Positions 45,501-53,406 of a stretch of DNA of 64,000 nucleotides are shown in pieces. The stretch is from an uncultured Lachnospiraceae bacterium. Lineage in GTDB: Bacteria > Bacillota > Clostridia > Lachnospirales > Lachnospiraceae. The notes under the pieces were generated by a model. The model did no database searches. It was not told the origin of the DNA and was given only the letters and a program-made list of their open reading frames with translations. Position numbers and translations under genes: made by a program. The first letter of the stretch is position 1. Each line of letters opens with the position of its first letter. Location of the stretch: positions 1 through 64,000 of the forward strand of contig CAJUFE010000023.1 of the NCBI GenBank assembly GCA_910585635.1, given 5' to 3'.

Positions 45501-47001
45501 TTTTAAGGAACAGCTCCACCTCCCGGCTCACCCAGACCGACCCGGGCGTATCCGGGCAGAGCAGCACGATCAGAAAGGTCGAATGGTCCAATGCCTCTTT
45601 GATATGGGCTTCCATATCCCCGCTGCTGGACAGCTCCTCCCGGTCCCGGAACACCTTTCCCAGTCTTTTCTGTCCTTTTTCTCCCTTATCCGGGCGCAGG
45701 GACTTAGGGATCTTATAGCCCTCGATCATCCGCTGGATCTGCTCCGCCGCCTCCATGCTCTTTTCTTCATGGCAGTAGCTGATGAAGACGGCATAGTCCA
45801 CCGCCGCAATGGCGCTGTTCTTTGGAGCCAAGGCACGCTCTATCCGGTGGATCTCCTCCAGCATCTCCTCTGCGCTCTGATAACGGGCCGCCGGACCCGG
45901 CTCCAGAGCCTTTTTTAGGATCTTGTTCAGCGCGCCTAAGACACTGGAGGGACAGCCGATCCTTTTGGCTTGCCGGCCGTAGAGGAATTTCCCGTTGACC
46001 ACCAGTTGAAGTGCTCTCGGATCCATGGCCTTTCCGGTGAGCATCCGCAGCAGCAGATAGCCCACGGAGTAGATATCTGCCGCCCTGGTCAGCCGCAGGG
46101 TGCCGTCATTTCCTTGAAAGCATTCCGGCGCTGTGTAGCCATTAGTAGTGTACAGGCTCCGGTCCGCGATCGCCTCTGTAGCTCCATCGGCCATCAGGGG
46201 CCTGGCCGCGCCGAAGTCGATCAGGGATACCTGTCCCTGCTCCGGCCTTTCCAGCTCCCCGCCTTTGAGGAAGATGTTATTTTCCTGGATATCCCCGTGG
46301 AGATAGCCGTTCTCATGGACCTCCTTTAAGGCGCAGAGGACCTGGCCGGTCAGGGCGATGGCCGTATAGGCCCTGAAGGAGGTACGCCCTTCCTCCTTCT
46401 GGCGGAGCACCTGGCCTAAAGAGACGCCCTTTTCATCCAGGCGCTCCATGATCCCGTACAGGTTCCCTGTCTCTTCAAAATGCTCCCCGTCAAAGGAGAT
46501 CCGCTCTTTTTCGGCTAAGCTCCAGAGGGGGATCAGGCGAAAGCCTTTGTTGTAGATCTGGGCGGTAACGGCCCTTTCCTTTTTCAGCATCCCGCGGGCA
46601 TGGGCATAAAGGGGATCTCCCTGTCCCAGGATCTCCCCGTTCTCTCTGCGATTTAGGGCGGCTCCCCTGACCAGGGGATAGCACTCCTTGACCGCCACCC
46701 GCATCGCGTCCTCTTCCCAGACCCAGCCCTCCCTGCGAGTGCTCGCGGTCTGGTCTTTTTTCGCGCTCGGATCCTTTTTTGCATCCTGGTCTTCTTTTGC
46801 AGTCGGATCCTCTCTTGCGGCCGGATCCGCTCTTGCGGCCTGGTCCTTTTTTGTGACACGGACCGCCGGGTATAAGATCCCGGAACCGCCGTAGCCCACC
46901 GGCTCCCCGTCGATCTTATAATGGCCGCCCTCCTGCCCAAAGTCCAAGATCGTCCCCGGCGGGAGGATGCTCCTCCCGTCCGGCAATCTGTTCCATTCCA
47001 T
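42544..47001 (-). CDS. Ser/Thr kinase - TIR - transmembrane - beta-propeller fusion
   Basis: 1485 residues. Kinase domain about 25-390: G-loop GYGGSG (36-41), K105 in VAVKE, catalytic HGDIQENN (D237, N242), DFG 262-264, APE 291-293. TIR domain about 402-545: YAVFISYCHEE, VFRDREELSSS and SVWVSREVELF (E494 in the position of the catalytic glutamate). One membrane helix at about 594-613. The rest, about 650-1480, is WD40/PQQ-like propeller blades (for example YLWDLGSG, LKLWDLEEA). TIR plus propeller proteins are known in Firmicutes; the fused kinase is unusual. A six-residue repeat (53-88) interrupts the kinase between the G-loop and K105. If the N-terminus is cytoplasmic, the propeller faces outwards. 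Confidence 0.88.
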   Translation of the reverse strand: MEWNRLPDGRSILPPGTILDFGQEGGHYKIDGEPVGYGGSGILYPAVRVTKKDQAARADPAAREDPTAKEDQDAKKDPSAKKDQTASTRREGWVWEEDAMRVAVKECYPLVRGAALNRRENGEILGQGDPLYAHARGMLKKERAVTAQIYNKGFRLIPLWSLAEKERISFDGEHFEETGNLYGIMERLDEKGVSLGQVLRQKEEGRTSFRAYTAIALTGQVLCALKEVHENGYLHGDIQENNIFLKGGELERPEQGQVSLIDFGAARPLMADGATEAIADRSLYTTNGYTAPECFQGNDGTLRLTRAADIYSVGYLLLRMLTGKAMDPRALQLVVNGKFLYGRQAKRIGCPSSVLGALNKILKKALEPGPAARYQSAEEMLEEIHRIERALAPKNSAIAAVDYAVFISYCHEEKSMEAAEQIQRMIEGYKIPKSLRPDKGEKGQKRLGKVFRDREELSSSGDMEAHIKEALDHSTFLIVLLCPDTPGSVWVSREVELFLKSHSRDQVLTVVVEGDPKETLPELLRKDEKEGQDGMRLQPVEGLAADIRGADKKERRKKLKTEIYRLLAPMLGCGYDDLRQRQREYQLKKTIRTMTAALLFLSVIAGYIGWQAYQIHQHYWETMIQRSKYLAQTSAELLKKGDRMAAIAVAMEALPAGEEDRSKPYVGEAEAALNQALYSYRSMQSRAYFLSGDRLLSMDARSKGVEQISPGGKWLLAVDGMETVYLWDLGSGVCERRWDTAFWQERGLSGGIRYFRFLDEDTLLLLTDDAMAMVDIDRQEVELIRRLEQEGYSRVYACGSDEDGSLLAVYRDFYYGMEDRSLAVYCREDGEMVCSVPVGTEMKGWPSMDPGTPAIDQGGCHLAMPFGAAYGSVAKEGETLGALLLVDLEKGPYALLESQTIGYRQVCFLEDGDVAAFGYKAAVLNDNREVTVPGTVGCYDPGTGRRLWETEITCQRRSDQGSGLQNRTVRIDGEEREILLLWCGRDIWFFDAGTGRVLWQYSCEESLAGIWPRQDIYILGMADGSMSLLSIEEQDVISLGTNVERRTDRFLFDARSETACLVTLEDGGGRIALLKKLGDTEREEVALKGELIHLHACPEKDLYAVYTMDEEDRRQITFYGLSDHQEKASVQIEGALQESWWSKGDGTVFCYLEERIGGEWGKDRIAAYDVGTQTICWQVQPQEAIDSCTYFCAGEEEGLLVNHGKRIDQIDLADGTVKASIDPEEGGEDWGGCIDVKEVQISPSGRYILLVTRVWQKDKDEAADILRILDRQEGREIFLSDEMVWRERRSYKDILYMAQKKDLVGICDDGTDSLLLLDLEKRKIVQRIPFYATDRRQVAFMADDRWILLWGNDYRLKLWDLEEARMRTVYGQELYQVSMLFVEEGSPFIEIRGVDADHQRYAQGRINWDRMLFCWEAGGRVYPYAHILEGTYVPEADKVLSIGPQRKEIYWYAMHSLDDLLEKAREVLGDYTLDETARMQYLMEE
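46738..46845. repeat. 18-bp tandem repeat inside the kinase domain
   Basis: Six units encode the hexapeptide pattern D-(Q/P)-x-A-(R/K)-x at residues 53-88. The unit length keeps the frame, so copy-number change would alter a charged loop next to the ATP site. Confidence 0.85.
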
Positions 47002-47208
47002 ACCCGTCTGCCCCGCCCCTTTCTCTACGCTCTCCGTCCTTCTTTTTCCCTACCCGTCTTTCCCTCTGCCCAGCTCATCTACGCAGCTCGTCCCTACACG
47101 AGCTTTCCCCCGTCCGGTCTATCTACTCGGTCCATCTGCTCGGTCCATCTTGGCCCAAACTCTTTCTCTTCTATGACAGCCCTTCCGTCCACAGCCCGAT
47201 CGGCGGCT

Positions 47209-47787
47209 TCACAAAAGGATATCCTCCAGCCTCCTCTTCGGCACATAGTGGACATCCTGCTCATCCCGGTAGTAGTCCGTGCTCTCCCCATCCGCAATCT
47301 CTGTCAGCACCACCTTCTCCGCAGGCTTCCCCAGCCCTATGATCAGCATGGGAGCCAGATAGTCCGGGAGTTCCAGTGTCTCCTTCACCGAGGCCGCGCC
47401 GAAATTCCCGATCATACAGCCGCCCAGTCCCTTATCCACCGCTCCTAAGAGCATGGTCTGGGCCACGATCCCCACATCCCGCTGATAACGGGACAACGAC
47501 TCGTCGATCCTGGTGTCCTGGCAGATCACGATAAAGGCGGTGGGGCGCATCCCCTCATGGGGAAGATCAAGCTCCGGCAACGCCCTGGCCCACTTCGTCT
47601 CCTTCTGGATCTTGTCCACCGCCTCTTTTTCACAGGCCAGATAATATTTTAAGGGCTGTTTGTTCACAGAGGATGGACAGAGCCTGGCACAGTCCACCAG
47701 CCAGGTCAGCTCCTCCCTGGTGATACGCCTGGTCTCGTCAAAGCCACGATAGCTCCTGTTCTTTTTTACTAATGCTTTAAAGTCCAT
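47209..47787 (-). CDS. Nitroreductase-family flavoprotein
   Basis: 192 residues from ATG 47787 (AAAGGAG before it). FMN-binding motifs are KNRSYRGFDE near the N-terminus, CPSSVNKQPLKYYL, and GGCMIGNF with the LELPDYLAPMLIIGLGKPAE strand. A reductase of quinones, nitro compounds or other acceptors using NAD(P)H; the real substrate is not evident. It lies about 200 bases upstream of the kinase-TIR gene on the same strand; that 47002-47208 gap is purine-rich on the coding strand and shows no clear promoter. Confidence 0.88.
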   Translation of the reverse strand: MDFKALVKKNRSYRGFDETRRITREELTWLVDCARLCPSSVNKQPLKYYLACEKEAVDKIQKETKWARALPELDLPHEGMRPTAFIVICQDTRIDESLSRYQRDVGIVAQTMLLGAVDKGLGGCMIGNFGAASVKETLELPDYLAPMLIIGLGKPAEKVVLTEIADGESTDYYRDEQDVHYVPKRRLEDILL

Positions 47788-47871
47788 ATGCACACTCTCC
47801 TTTCGCTCAGCGCGGGTTGCTATCTATCCATTATACCATGCACTTGTGTCCCATAAAAGCCTTGGACAAAA

Positions 47872-47902
47872 AAAGCCACTCCAACAAAGTTGAAGTGGCT
47901 TT
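47872..47902 (-). terminator. Terminator of the PRTase-like gene
   Basis: On the minus strand AAAGCCACTTCAAC pairs with GTTGGAGTGGCTTT, a 14-base stem with one G-U, followed by TTTTGTCC. Confidence 0.92.
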
Positions 47903-47934
47903 CATCATCATTCAATATAGAAAAGCATCCTCCG

Positions 47935-48573
47935 TCACAGCTTCGAATACCCATAAGCGTTCACCAGTGCATCCAGCTTCTGCCCCTTCTTGCACAGCGG
48001 GCACTCCCTGTAGTCATAGTCCACATAATCCGGCAGATCCTGCTTCCCGAACACGGCCCGGACCGGCACGCCGGCTACATCCTCCACGGCGCTGAAGATC
48101 GCGGATACGCCCTGCAGCAGGCCGCCATAGTACTGGACGCTCTCAATCGCCTTGATCGCGGAGAAGCCTGTGGTGACTGTGGCCATCAGGATGATCACAT
48201 GCTTGCCCTTGACCATAGGGACGATATTATCCCGGAAGATGATCTGGCTGTTATTGTTGAACTCCGGCTTCACGATATAAATCGTCTTGTGCTTGTTCAT
48301 GGAGAGGAAACCGTTCCGGCTCAGCTCCTCGGCTAAGAAGGCCCCGATCACCTCCGTCCCTTCCATACAAACGATGGTATCGACGACGGTCCCGTACAAG
48401 TACATGCCGACCATACCCTTCGCAACATCCTGCGCCTCAACGGCCCTGGTCTTTAATGTGGTCATATCAAGATAATAATTGATATGGGAGTGGTTAGTTG
48501 CAAAATGGCCCGGCGTCACCTTTAACGCGGCATTCGTACCGATCGTTGCGATCTTTCTGTACCTGGTCTCCAT
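47935..48573 (-). CDS. Phosphoribosyltransferase-like protein (orotate PRTase-related)
   Basis: 212 residues. The type I PRTase fold is suggested by GTVVDTIVCMEGTEVIGAFLAEEL and by HVIILMATVTTGFSAIKAIESVQYYGG, which corresponds to the PRPP loop (VTTG) but lacks the two acidic residues usually before it (here MAT). The C-terminus adds a CPLCKKG cysteine pair. Proteins like this are commonly labelled orotate phosphoribosyltransferase in Clostridia, but the changed PRPP motif leaves the activity in doubt. It has its own promoter and terminator. Confidence 0.7.
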   Translation of the reverse strand: METRYRKIATIGTNAALKVTPGHFATNHSHINYYLDMTTLKTRAVEAQDVAKGMVGMYLYGTVVDTIVCMEGTEVIGAFLAEELSRNGFLSMNKHKTIYIVKPEFNNNSQIIFRDNIVPMVKGKHVIILMATVTTGFSAIKAIESVQYYGGLLQGVSAIFSAVEDVAGVPVRAVFGKQDLPDYVDYDYRECPLCKKGQKLDALVNAYGYSKL

Positions 48574-48625
48574 GAAAACACCCCTTTCCAGATCTGAAAC
48601 ATTTTTTTAACACGGCTGCTACTTA

Positions 48626-48654
48626 ATTATACCAAGATCTGGAAGATCGCGCAA
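48626..48654 (-). promoter_or_regulatory. Promoter of the PRTase-like gene
   Basis: On the minus strand TTGCGC (48649-48654), a 17-base spacer and TATAAT (48626-48631). The spacer contains CCAGATCTTGG, and a related CAGATCTGG lies in the leader, which could be a regulator site. Confidence 0.75.
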
Positions 48655-48662
48655 CTAGGACT

Positions 48663-49223
48663 TCATCTTGTTTTCGCACATTTCTCTTTCATCTGAAAGT
48701 AATCCCTGATCCGCTGCTTGATCTCCGCCGGCTTTAAAAATTTCAGCAGATATCCTTCCGGCCTTAAGGCCAGCACCTTTTTCACACTCTCCGGATCGTC
48801 CAGGCTGGTCAAAAAGATGACCGGGACATCCGCAAATTCCTCCTCGGACCGGAGCATCTCCAGCACATGCCTTCCATCACAGACCGGCATCTCATAGTCC
48901 AACAGGACAAGGTCCGGCCGATCCAGAGTGATCGCCCGGATCGCGGACAATCCCGACTTGACCACAGAGACCTCATAGTCCTCACCCAGCAGTCTCCGCA
49001 TCATCTGCCGCATGGTGATCGAATCATCCACCACCAGGATCTTCTTTTTGGGGACCTCCTCCCTTGTCTGCAGATATCGTCCGATCTCCTCCATCGCATT
49101 ATCGGCCCCGATCGGGGTCCCGATCCCCTCCTGGAGAAGATGCGGCGCGATCACACAATAAGCAAAATATCCCCCTGGCGTATTGAACAGAAGACTGATC
49201 TGCGGGTTCTTTTCTCCGATCAC
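48663..49223 (-). CDS. C-terminal part of split hemerythrin-CheX-receiver protein
   Basis: 186 residues if read from GTG 49223. About 1-45 (QISLLFNTPGGYFAYCVIAPHLL) look like the end of a CheX-like domain, not the start of a protein; a REC domain follows with VVDD, the acceptor Asp in LVLLDYEMPVCDG and FLKP. The frame is continuous with the upstream gene: only TAG (49227-49229) and one GAG codon separate them. A perfect Shine-Dalgarno AGGAGGTGATC spans 49219-49229, but no standard start follows it within 30 bases except the GTG inside it. It is either a broken gene, re-initiated, or read through. Confidence 0.75.
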   Translation of the reverse strand: MIGEKNPQISLLFNTPGGYFAYCVIAPHLLQEGIGTPIGADNAMEEIGRYLQTREEVPKKKILVVDDSITMRQMMRRLLGEDYEVSVVKSGLSAIRAITLDRPDLVLLDYEMPVCDGRHVLEMLRSEEEFADVPVIFLTSLDDPESVKKVLALRPEGYLLKFLKPAEIKQRIRDYFQMKEKCAKTR

Positions 49224-49226
49224 CTC

Positions 49227-50024
49227 CTAGAACTGATCGTAGCTCAGGAGATTTTCTTCCTTCAGTTCAAATTGCTGCAGGGACGGGAAATGCTGCATGA
49301 TACGCCATACAAATTGCCTTGCTGTATATCTGGTCGCATTGACCAGCACGATATCCAGCTTATCGGAGCGGATCCCCATGATCCTTCCCACGGTCTGGAT
49401 GATGATCTTTTCCTCAAAGACCAGGATGACTTCCCACTTTTTATCTCCGCCATCCGTACCGTACACTAACCGATAATATACGCCTTTCCCGAAACGTTCG
49501 CCCCCATAGGTGTCGCTGACGATCTGCGCCTCCAGCTGGAACATATCATCCAAAAGCTTTACGATCACCTTTTTTATCTCTGCAAGCTCCTCATCCGGCA
49601 AAAGGTCCACCCATTTGCTTATCTCATCCCCGGCGATCGCCCGGTCTTCTGTCAACGTATGGCCGATCAGCCACCCGGCGCAGACTCCCAAAAAGTGATC
49701 GACAGCATCCAAAGAATAGTCCTGGGCGATCAGCTCCTGCTCCAGTGCTGGCAGCGTCTCTTCCCGAAATCCCTTATGTAAACGCTTGTGCATCTCAAGT
49801 TCTTTATGCTCTATGAACTCCATATAAACTTCTTCGTCTAAAAAATGCTGGAGCGCGTGTTCCTTTAAGTATCGGATCCCATCCTTATATTTTTCAGGGT
49901 CTATCTTTTCCTCATCCCTTAAGGCAAAAAGCTCGTTGATGATCCCAAAGAGCTTTTGATGTTCCCTGTCAATGTTGTCTACTCCGATATTATACTCGTC
50001 CTTCCATATCAGCTGGTTTTCCAT
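49227..50024 (-). CDS. Bacteriohemerythrin with CheX-like domain, ends at in-frame TAG
   Basis: 265 residues from ATG 50024 (AGGAGG before it). Hemerythrin domain about 5-130: iron ligands in NIDREHQKLF, HALQHFLDEE, HKELEMHKRLH, the usual H-H-E-H-H set. About 150-265 resemble a CheX-like phosphatase domain (FGKGVYYRLVYG, VGRIMGI, TARQFVWRIM). The likely full protein also included the receiver domain downstream, giving an oxygen- or iron-sensing signalling protein of motile anaerobes. TTTCCCTGATG occurs twice in the leader (50059-50069 and 50088-50098). Confidence 0.85.
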   Translation of the reverse strand: MENQLIWKDEYNIGVDNIDREHQKLFGIINELFALRDEEKIDPEKYKDGIRYLKEHALQHFLDEEVYMEFIEHKELEMHKRLHKGFREETLPALEQELIAQDYSLDAVDHFLGVCAGWLIGHTLTEDRAIAGDEISKWVDLLPDEELAEIKKVIVKLLDDMFQLEAQIVSDTYGGERFGKGVYYRLVYGTDGGDKKWEVILVFEEKIIIQTVGRIMGIRSDKLDIVLVNATRYTARQFVWRIMQHFPSLQQFELKEENLLSYDQF

Positions 50025-50575
50025 GTAAATGATCCTCCTTTTCTGCAACCTAGCCTTATTTCCCTGATGATCTTTTGAGCTTCGAAGTTTCCCTGATGGT
50101 CGGCTCTGTTTTTCATTTTACTTTATATTTCCCATAGATACTATACCTTAAGATAAAGAAAAAGTAAATGCCATATCCGTAAGATCCAACAGATTGTCTG
50201 TTCCTCCATTACTATTCTCACCCAAGCCAATTGCTGTTTATACGCAGGCGCATGATCAGTCATCGGCCTGCAGTCTCAAACGCTCTTCTTCTGCAATATC
50301 GCACAAGATCTTCTTCTTTTCTCTCAAAAAAGAGGACGGATAGCCGGAACTTTCCTCTTCTTACCCAGATCCTGCTTTCGACATAGACAATATCGTTTGA
50401 AAATCTTTTTTTCTGGTCAATCCAGGAGAAGATTTACATCTCCCTATATGCTACATTTTACTTATAGAAATTGCTCAAGCGCGCAGGGGATTTTTAAAGA
50501 AAAATCTGTGCAATTTCCATAATTCTCGCCCAATGATCTTATGGATATCGCCCAGAAGAAAAGGAGAAAGTAAAA
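50025..50575. other. Long intergenic region before the TRAP operon
   Basis: 551 bases without a gene. AT-rich segments near 50120-50180 and 50380-50470 may hold divergent promoters, but I find no hexamer pair convincing enough to call. A 14-base word GCAGGCGCATGATC at 50244-50257 also occurs at 16161-16174. The ribosome binding site of the next gene (AAAAGGAG) is at about 50559-50566. Confidence 0.5.
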
Positions 50576-51598
50576 ATGAAAAGTTGGAAAAAAACGCTGG
50601 GTATTGCGGTCAGCGCTGCAGGTGTCCTCATCGTAGGTGCTACCTTCTTCTCGGTAGCAGGGACCAGCTCGGGAGACACCGTGGAGATCCGTCTGGCCCA
50701 TAACCAGGCCGCGGGCTCAGAGATCGCCGATTCGATCGCAAAGATCGCAGAGTTCGCGGCAGAAGATCCCAGCCAAAAACTGGATGTCTCCATCTATGCC
50801 AGCGGGGTGTTGGGAACGGAAAAGGAAGAGATCGAAATGGTCCAGGCGGGGGTACTGGATATGGCAAAAGTGAGCTCCAACACTTTAGGGCAATTTAAAG
50901 ATGAATATTCCATCTTTGCCGTTCCTTATCTGTTCCAGAGTCAGGAGCACTATTACGCCGCCTGTGAGAACAGCGAAAAGGTAAAGGAGCTGTTCCAGTC
51001 CACCGCAGAGGACGGATACATCGCGATCGGATACTACGCCAATGGCTCCCGTAACTTCTATCTGAAAGAAAATATCCCCTGTACAGACCCGTCCGTGCTG
51101 AAGGGCAAAAAGATCCGCTCCATGCCCAGCTCCACTTCCATGGACATGATCGAGCTCATGGGCGGCTCTCCCGTACCTATGGCCGGCGGTGAGACCTACA
51201 GCGCGCTGCAGCAGGGCATCGTGGACAGAGCCGAAAATACCGAGCTGGTGCTGACCGTAGACGGGCACGAGGATCTGGTAAAGGCCTATACCTACACGGA
51301 GCACCAGTATTCTCCGGATATCTACATCATCAGCACAAAGACCTGGAACCGCTTGAGCGACGGACAAAAGGAGCTTTTGGTCTCCTCGATCCAAAAGGCG
51401 AATGATAACTTTAAAAATCTCTACAACGGCATGATGGCTGAAGCGATCGTGGAAGCCGAAGAGCATGGCGTGACCGTTTATCGGGATATCGATAAGACCG
51501 CTTTCATCGAAGCCGTCCAGCCGGTGCATCAGGACTATTGTGCCAAGGGCGAGAGCTATAAGGCCCTGTACGAGGATATCCAGAAATACGCACAGTAA
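50576..51598 (+). CDS. dctP: TRAP transporter solute-binding protein (DctP family)
   Basis: 340 residues with a signal peptide or lipid-free anchor (about 1-29, LGIAVSAAGVLIVGATFF). Family marks: VEIRLAHNQAAGSEIADSI at the N-terminus of the mature part, SSNTLGQFKDEYSIFAVPYLF, and the ligand-binding region KGKKIRSMPSSTSMDMIELMGGSPVPMA with the conserved Arg. These proteins capture acids outside the cell; next to GH105 and an acetylesterase the ligand is probably a uronate or unsaturated galacturonate-containing oligosaccharide. Confidence 0.92.
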   Translation: MKSWKKTLGIAVSAAGVLIVGATFFSVAGTSSGDTVEIRLAHNQAAGSEIADSIAKIAEFAAEDPSQKLDVSIYASGVLGTEKEEIEMVQAGVLDMAKVSSNTLGQFKDEYSIFAVPYLFQSQEHYYAACENSEKVKELFQSTAEDGYIAIGYYANGSRNFYLKENIPCTDPSVLKGKKIRSMPSSTSMDMIELMGGSPVPMAGGETYSALQQGIVDRAENTELVLTVDGHEDLVKAYTYTEHQYSPDIYIISTKTWNRLSDGQKELLVSSIQKANDNFKNLYNGMMAEAIVEAEEHGVTVYRDIDKTAFIEAVQPVHQDYCAKGESYKALYEDIQKYAQ

Positions 51599-51615
51599 GT
51601 GCAAGGAGGAGCAAA

Positions 51616-53388
51616 ATGAAACGATTAGACAAAGTTTTAGAGACCTTATTAGGCCTCATGGTGGCTGTGATGGTGCTGAGCTGCTTCTGGCAGGTGTTCA
51701 CCCGCTTCGTCTTAAATAGCCCCAGCAAATATACAGAAGAGCTGCTGCGCTATCTGCTGATCTGGATGACCATGATCGGGGTCCCCTATGCCTTCGGCAA
51801 GGACCGCCATCTGTCGATCAACTTAGTTACCCGTTCCTTTAGCCCCAAAGCCATGGTGATCACCAAGATCGGCATCGAGGTCTTGATCCTGTTCTTGAGC
51901 ATCTTTGTCATGATCGCAGGCGGCTGGATGGTGACCACTAATTCCAGCGGTCAGATCTCCCCGGCCCTACATATGCCCATGGAGCTCTACTATGCCTGTG
52001 TCCCCATCGGCGGCATCCTGATGGTCCTCTATGGCGTGGACCATCTGATCCGATATTCGAAGCTAATTGAAGGAGGTAAGATAATGCAGATCCAGGCAGC
52101 GATCGTCCTACTCATCGTATTTTTCCTGCTGTTGGCCTACGGTACCCCTGTATCCTTCAGCATCATCAGCGCAGCGCTGGTAACGATCATCATGTTTTTG
52201 ACCCCGAATTTTGGGATGTTCATCTCCGCCCAGAAGATGGTAGGCGGCATCGACAGCTTTTCTCTTTTGGCCGTTCCTTTCTTTATCCTAGCCGGGCTCC
52301 TGATGAGCAGCGGCGGTATCGCCAGGCGGCTGGTGAACCTGGCTCTGATGGTCCTTGGCCGTGTCCCCGGTTCTCTGGCCCTGACCAATGTGGCAGGCAA
52401 TGCCATGTTCGGTTCCATCTCCGGCTCCGGGATCGCGGCAGCTACCGCGATCGGCGGCGTCATGAACCCACTGGAAAAAGAGCACGGCTATGATGAGACC
52501 TTCTCGGCGGCCGTGAACATCGCCTCCGCTCCTGTAGGGCAGCTGATCCCGCCCACCACAGCCCCCATCATCTACTCCACCGCGGCAGGGGGGATCTCTG
52601 TGGCCGCCCTCCTGATGGCCGGGTGGATCCCAGGCCTCTTATGGGCAGGCTTATGTATGCTGGTGGCCTTCCTCTATGGCAAAAAGCACGGCTATACGAT
52701 CAAAAGCGAGAAGCTGACCATGGCAGCAGTCGGTAAGACCGTCTGGGAAGCCGTCCCCAGCCTGTTCCTGATCGTGATCATCATCGGCGGCATCCTGTCC
52801 GGTTACTTTACCCCCACAGAGGCCTCCGGCGTGGCGGTGGTCTATGCCTTCATCCTGTCCGTGTTCATCTACAAGAGCATCAAGCCCTCCCAGATCATGG
52901 GGATCTTAACGGAAACAGCGGTCATGACCACGATCGTCATGCTGATCATCGGCGCTTCCTCCGTTTTAAGCTTCGTGCTGTCCTTTACCGGGCTTCCCCA
53001 GGCCATCAGCGCCCTGCTCTTGAGTGTCTCCAGCAATAAGATCGTGATCCTGCTGATCATCAACCTGATCCTGCTGATCGTTGGCACCTTTATGGATATG
53101 GCCCCCGCCCTGCTGATCTTCACCCCGATCTTCCTCCCGGTGATCAAGAGCCTGGGGATGGATCCGATCCAGTTCGGCATCATGATCATCATGAACCTGG
53201 CGATCGGCACGATCACCCCGCCGGTAGGGAGCGTCCTGTTCGTAGGCTGCAGTGTGGCCAAGCTCCCGGTAGAAGATGTGATGAAGACCCTGGTGCCGTA
53301 TTTCCTGGTGATCGTGGCCGGCCTCCTGCTGGTGACCTTCATCCCCGCCTTCTCCATGTGGCTCCCGGGTGTGCTGGGGCTCTTGTAA
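51616..53388 (+). CDS. TRAP transporter fused small and large permease (DctQ-DctM)
   Basis: 590 residues. Residues 1-156 are a complete DctQ (four helices, FTRFVLNSPSKYTEELLRYLLIW); from 157 a complete DctM follows (PFFILAGLLMSSGGIARRL, NAMFGSISGSGIAAATAIGG, GLIPPTTAPI-type QLIPPTTAPIIY). Between them AGGAGG (52071-52076) lies seven bases before the in-frame ATG 52084, the normal start of a separate dctM. The usual stop codon between the genes is missing, and no linker helix is seen. The importer uses an ion gradient and the DctP protein. Confidence 0.9.
   Translation: MKRLDKVLETLLGLMVAVMVLSCFWQVFTRFVLNSPSKYTEELLRYLLIWMTMIGVPYAFGKDRHLSINLVTRSFSPKAMVITKIGIEVLILFLSIFVMIAGGWMVTTNSSGQISPALHMPMELYYACVPIGGILMVLYGVDHLIRYSKLIEGGKIMQIQAAIVLLIVFFLLLAYGTPVSFSIISAALVTIIMFLTPNFGMFISAQKMVGGIDSFSLLAVPFFILAGLLMSSGGIARRLVNLALMVLGRVPGSLALTNVAGNAMFGSISGSGIAAATAIGGVMNPLEKEHGYDETFSAAVNIASAPVGQLIPPTTAPIIYSTAAGGISVAALLMAGWIPGLLWAGLCMLVAFLYGKKHGYTIKSEKLTMAAVGKTVWEAVPSLFLIVIIIGGILSGYFTPTEASGVAVVYAFILSVFIYKSIKPSQIMGILTETAVMTTIVMLIIGASSVLSFVLSFTGLPQAISALLLSVSSNKIVILLIINLILLIVGTFMDMAPALLIFTPIFLPVIKSLGMDPIQFGIMIIMNLAIGTITPPVGSVLFVGCSVAKLPVEDVMKTLVPYFLVIVAGLLLVTFIPAFSMWLPGVLGLL
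52071..52086 (+). promoter_or_regulatory. Internal ribosome binding site and start for DctM
   Basis: AGGAGGTAAGATAATG is a full-strength Shine-Dalgarno with a seven-base spacer inside the fused gene. It permits separate synthesis of a 434-residue DctM besides the fused protein. Confidence 0.7.
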
Positions 53389-53406
53389 GGAGACTCAGAG
53401 GAGCTC

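Noticed and set aside
48663..50024. General recoding of TAG as a sense codon
   Set aside because: TAG is the normal end of the ArsR, DUF2508, NlpC/P60 and tadA genes, so it is a working stop in this organism.
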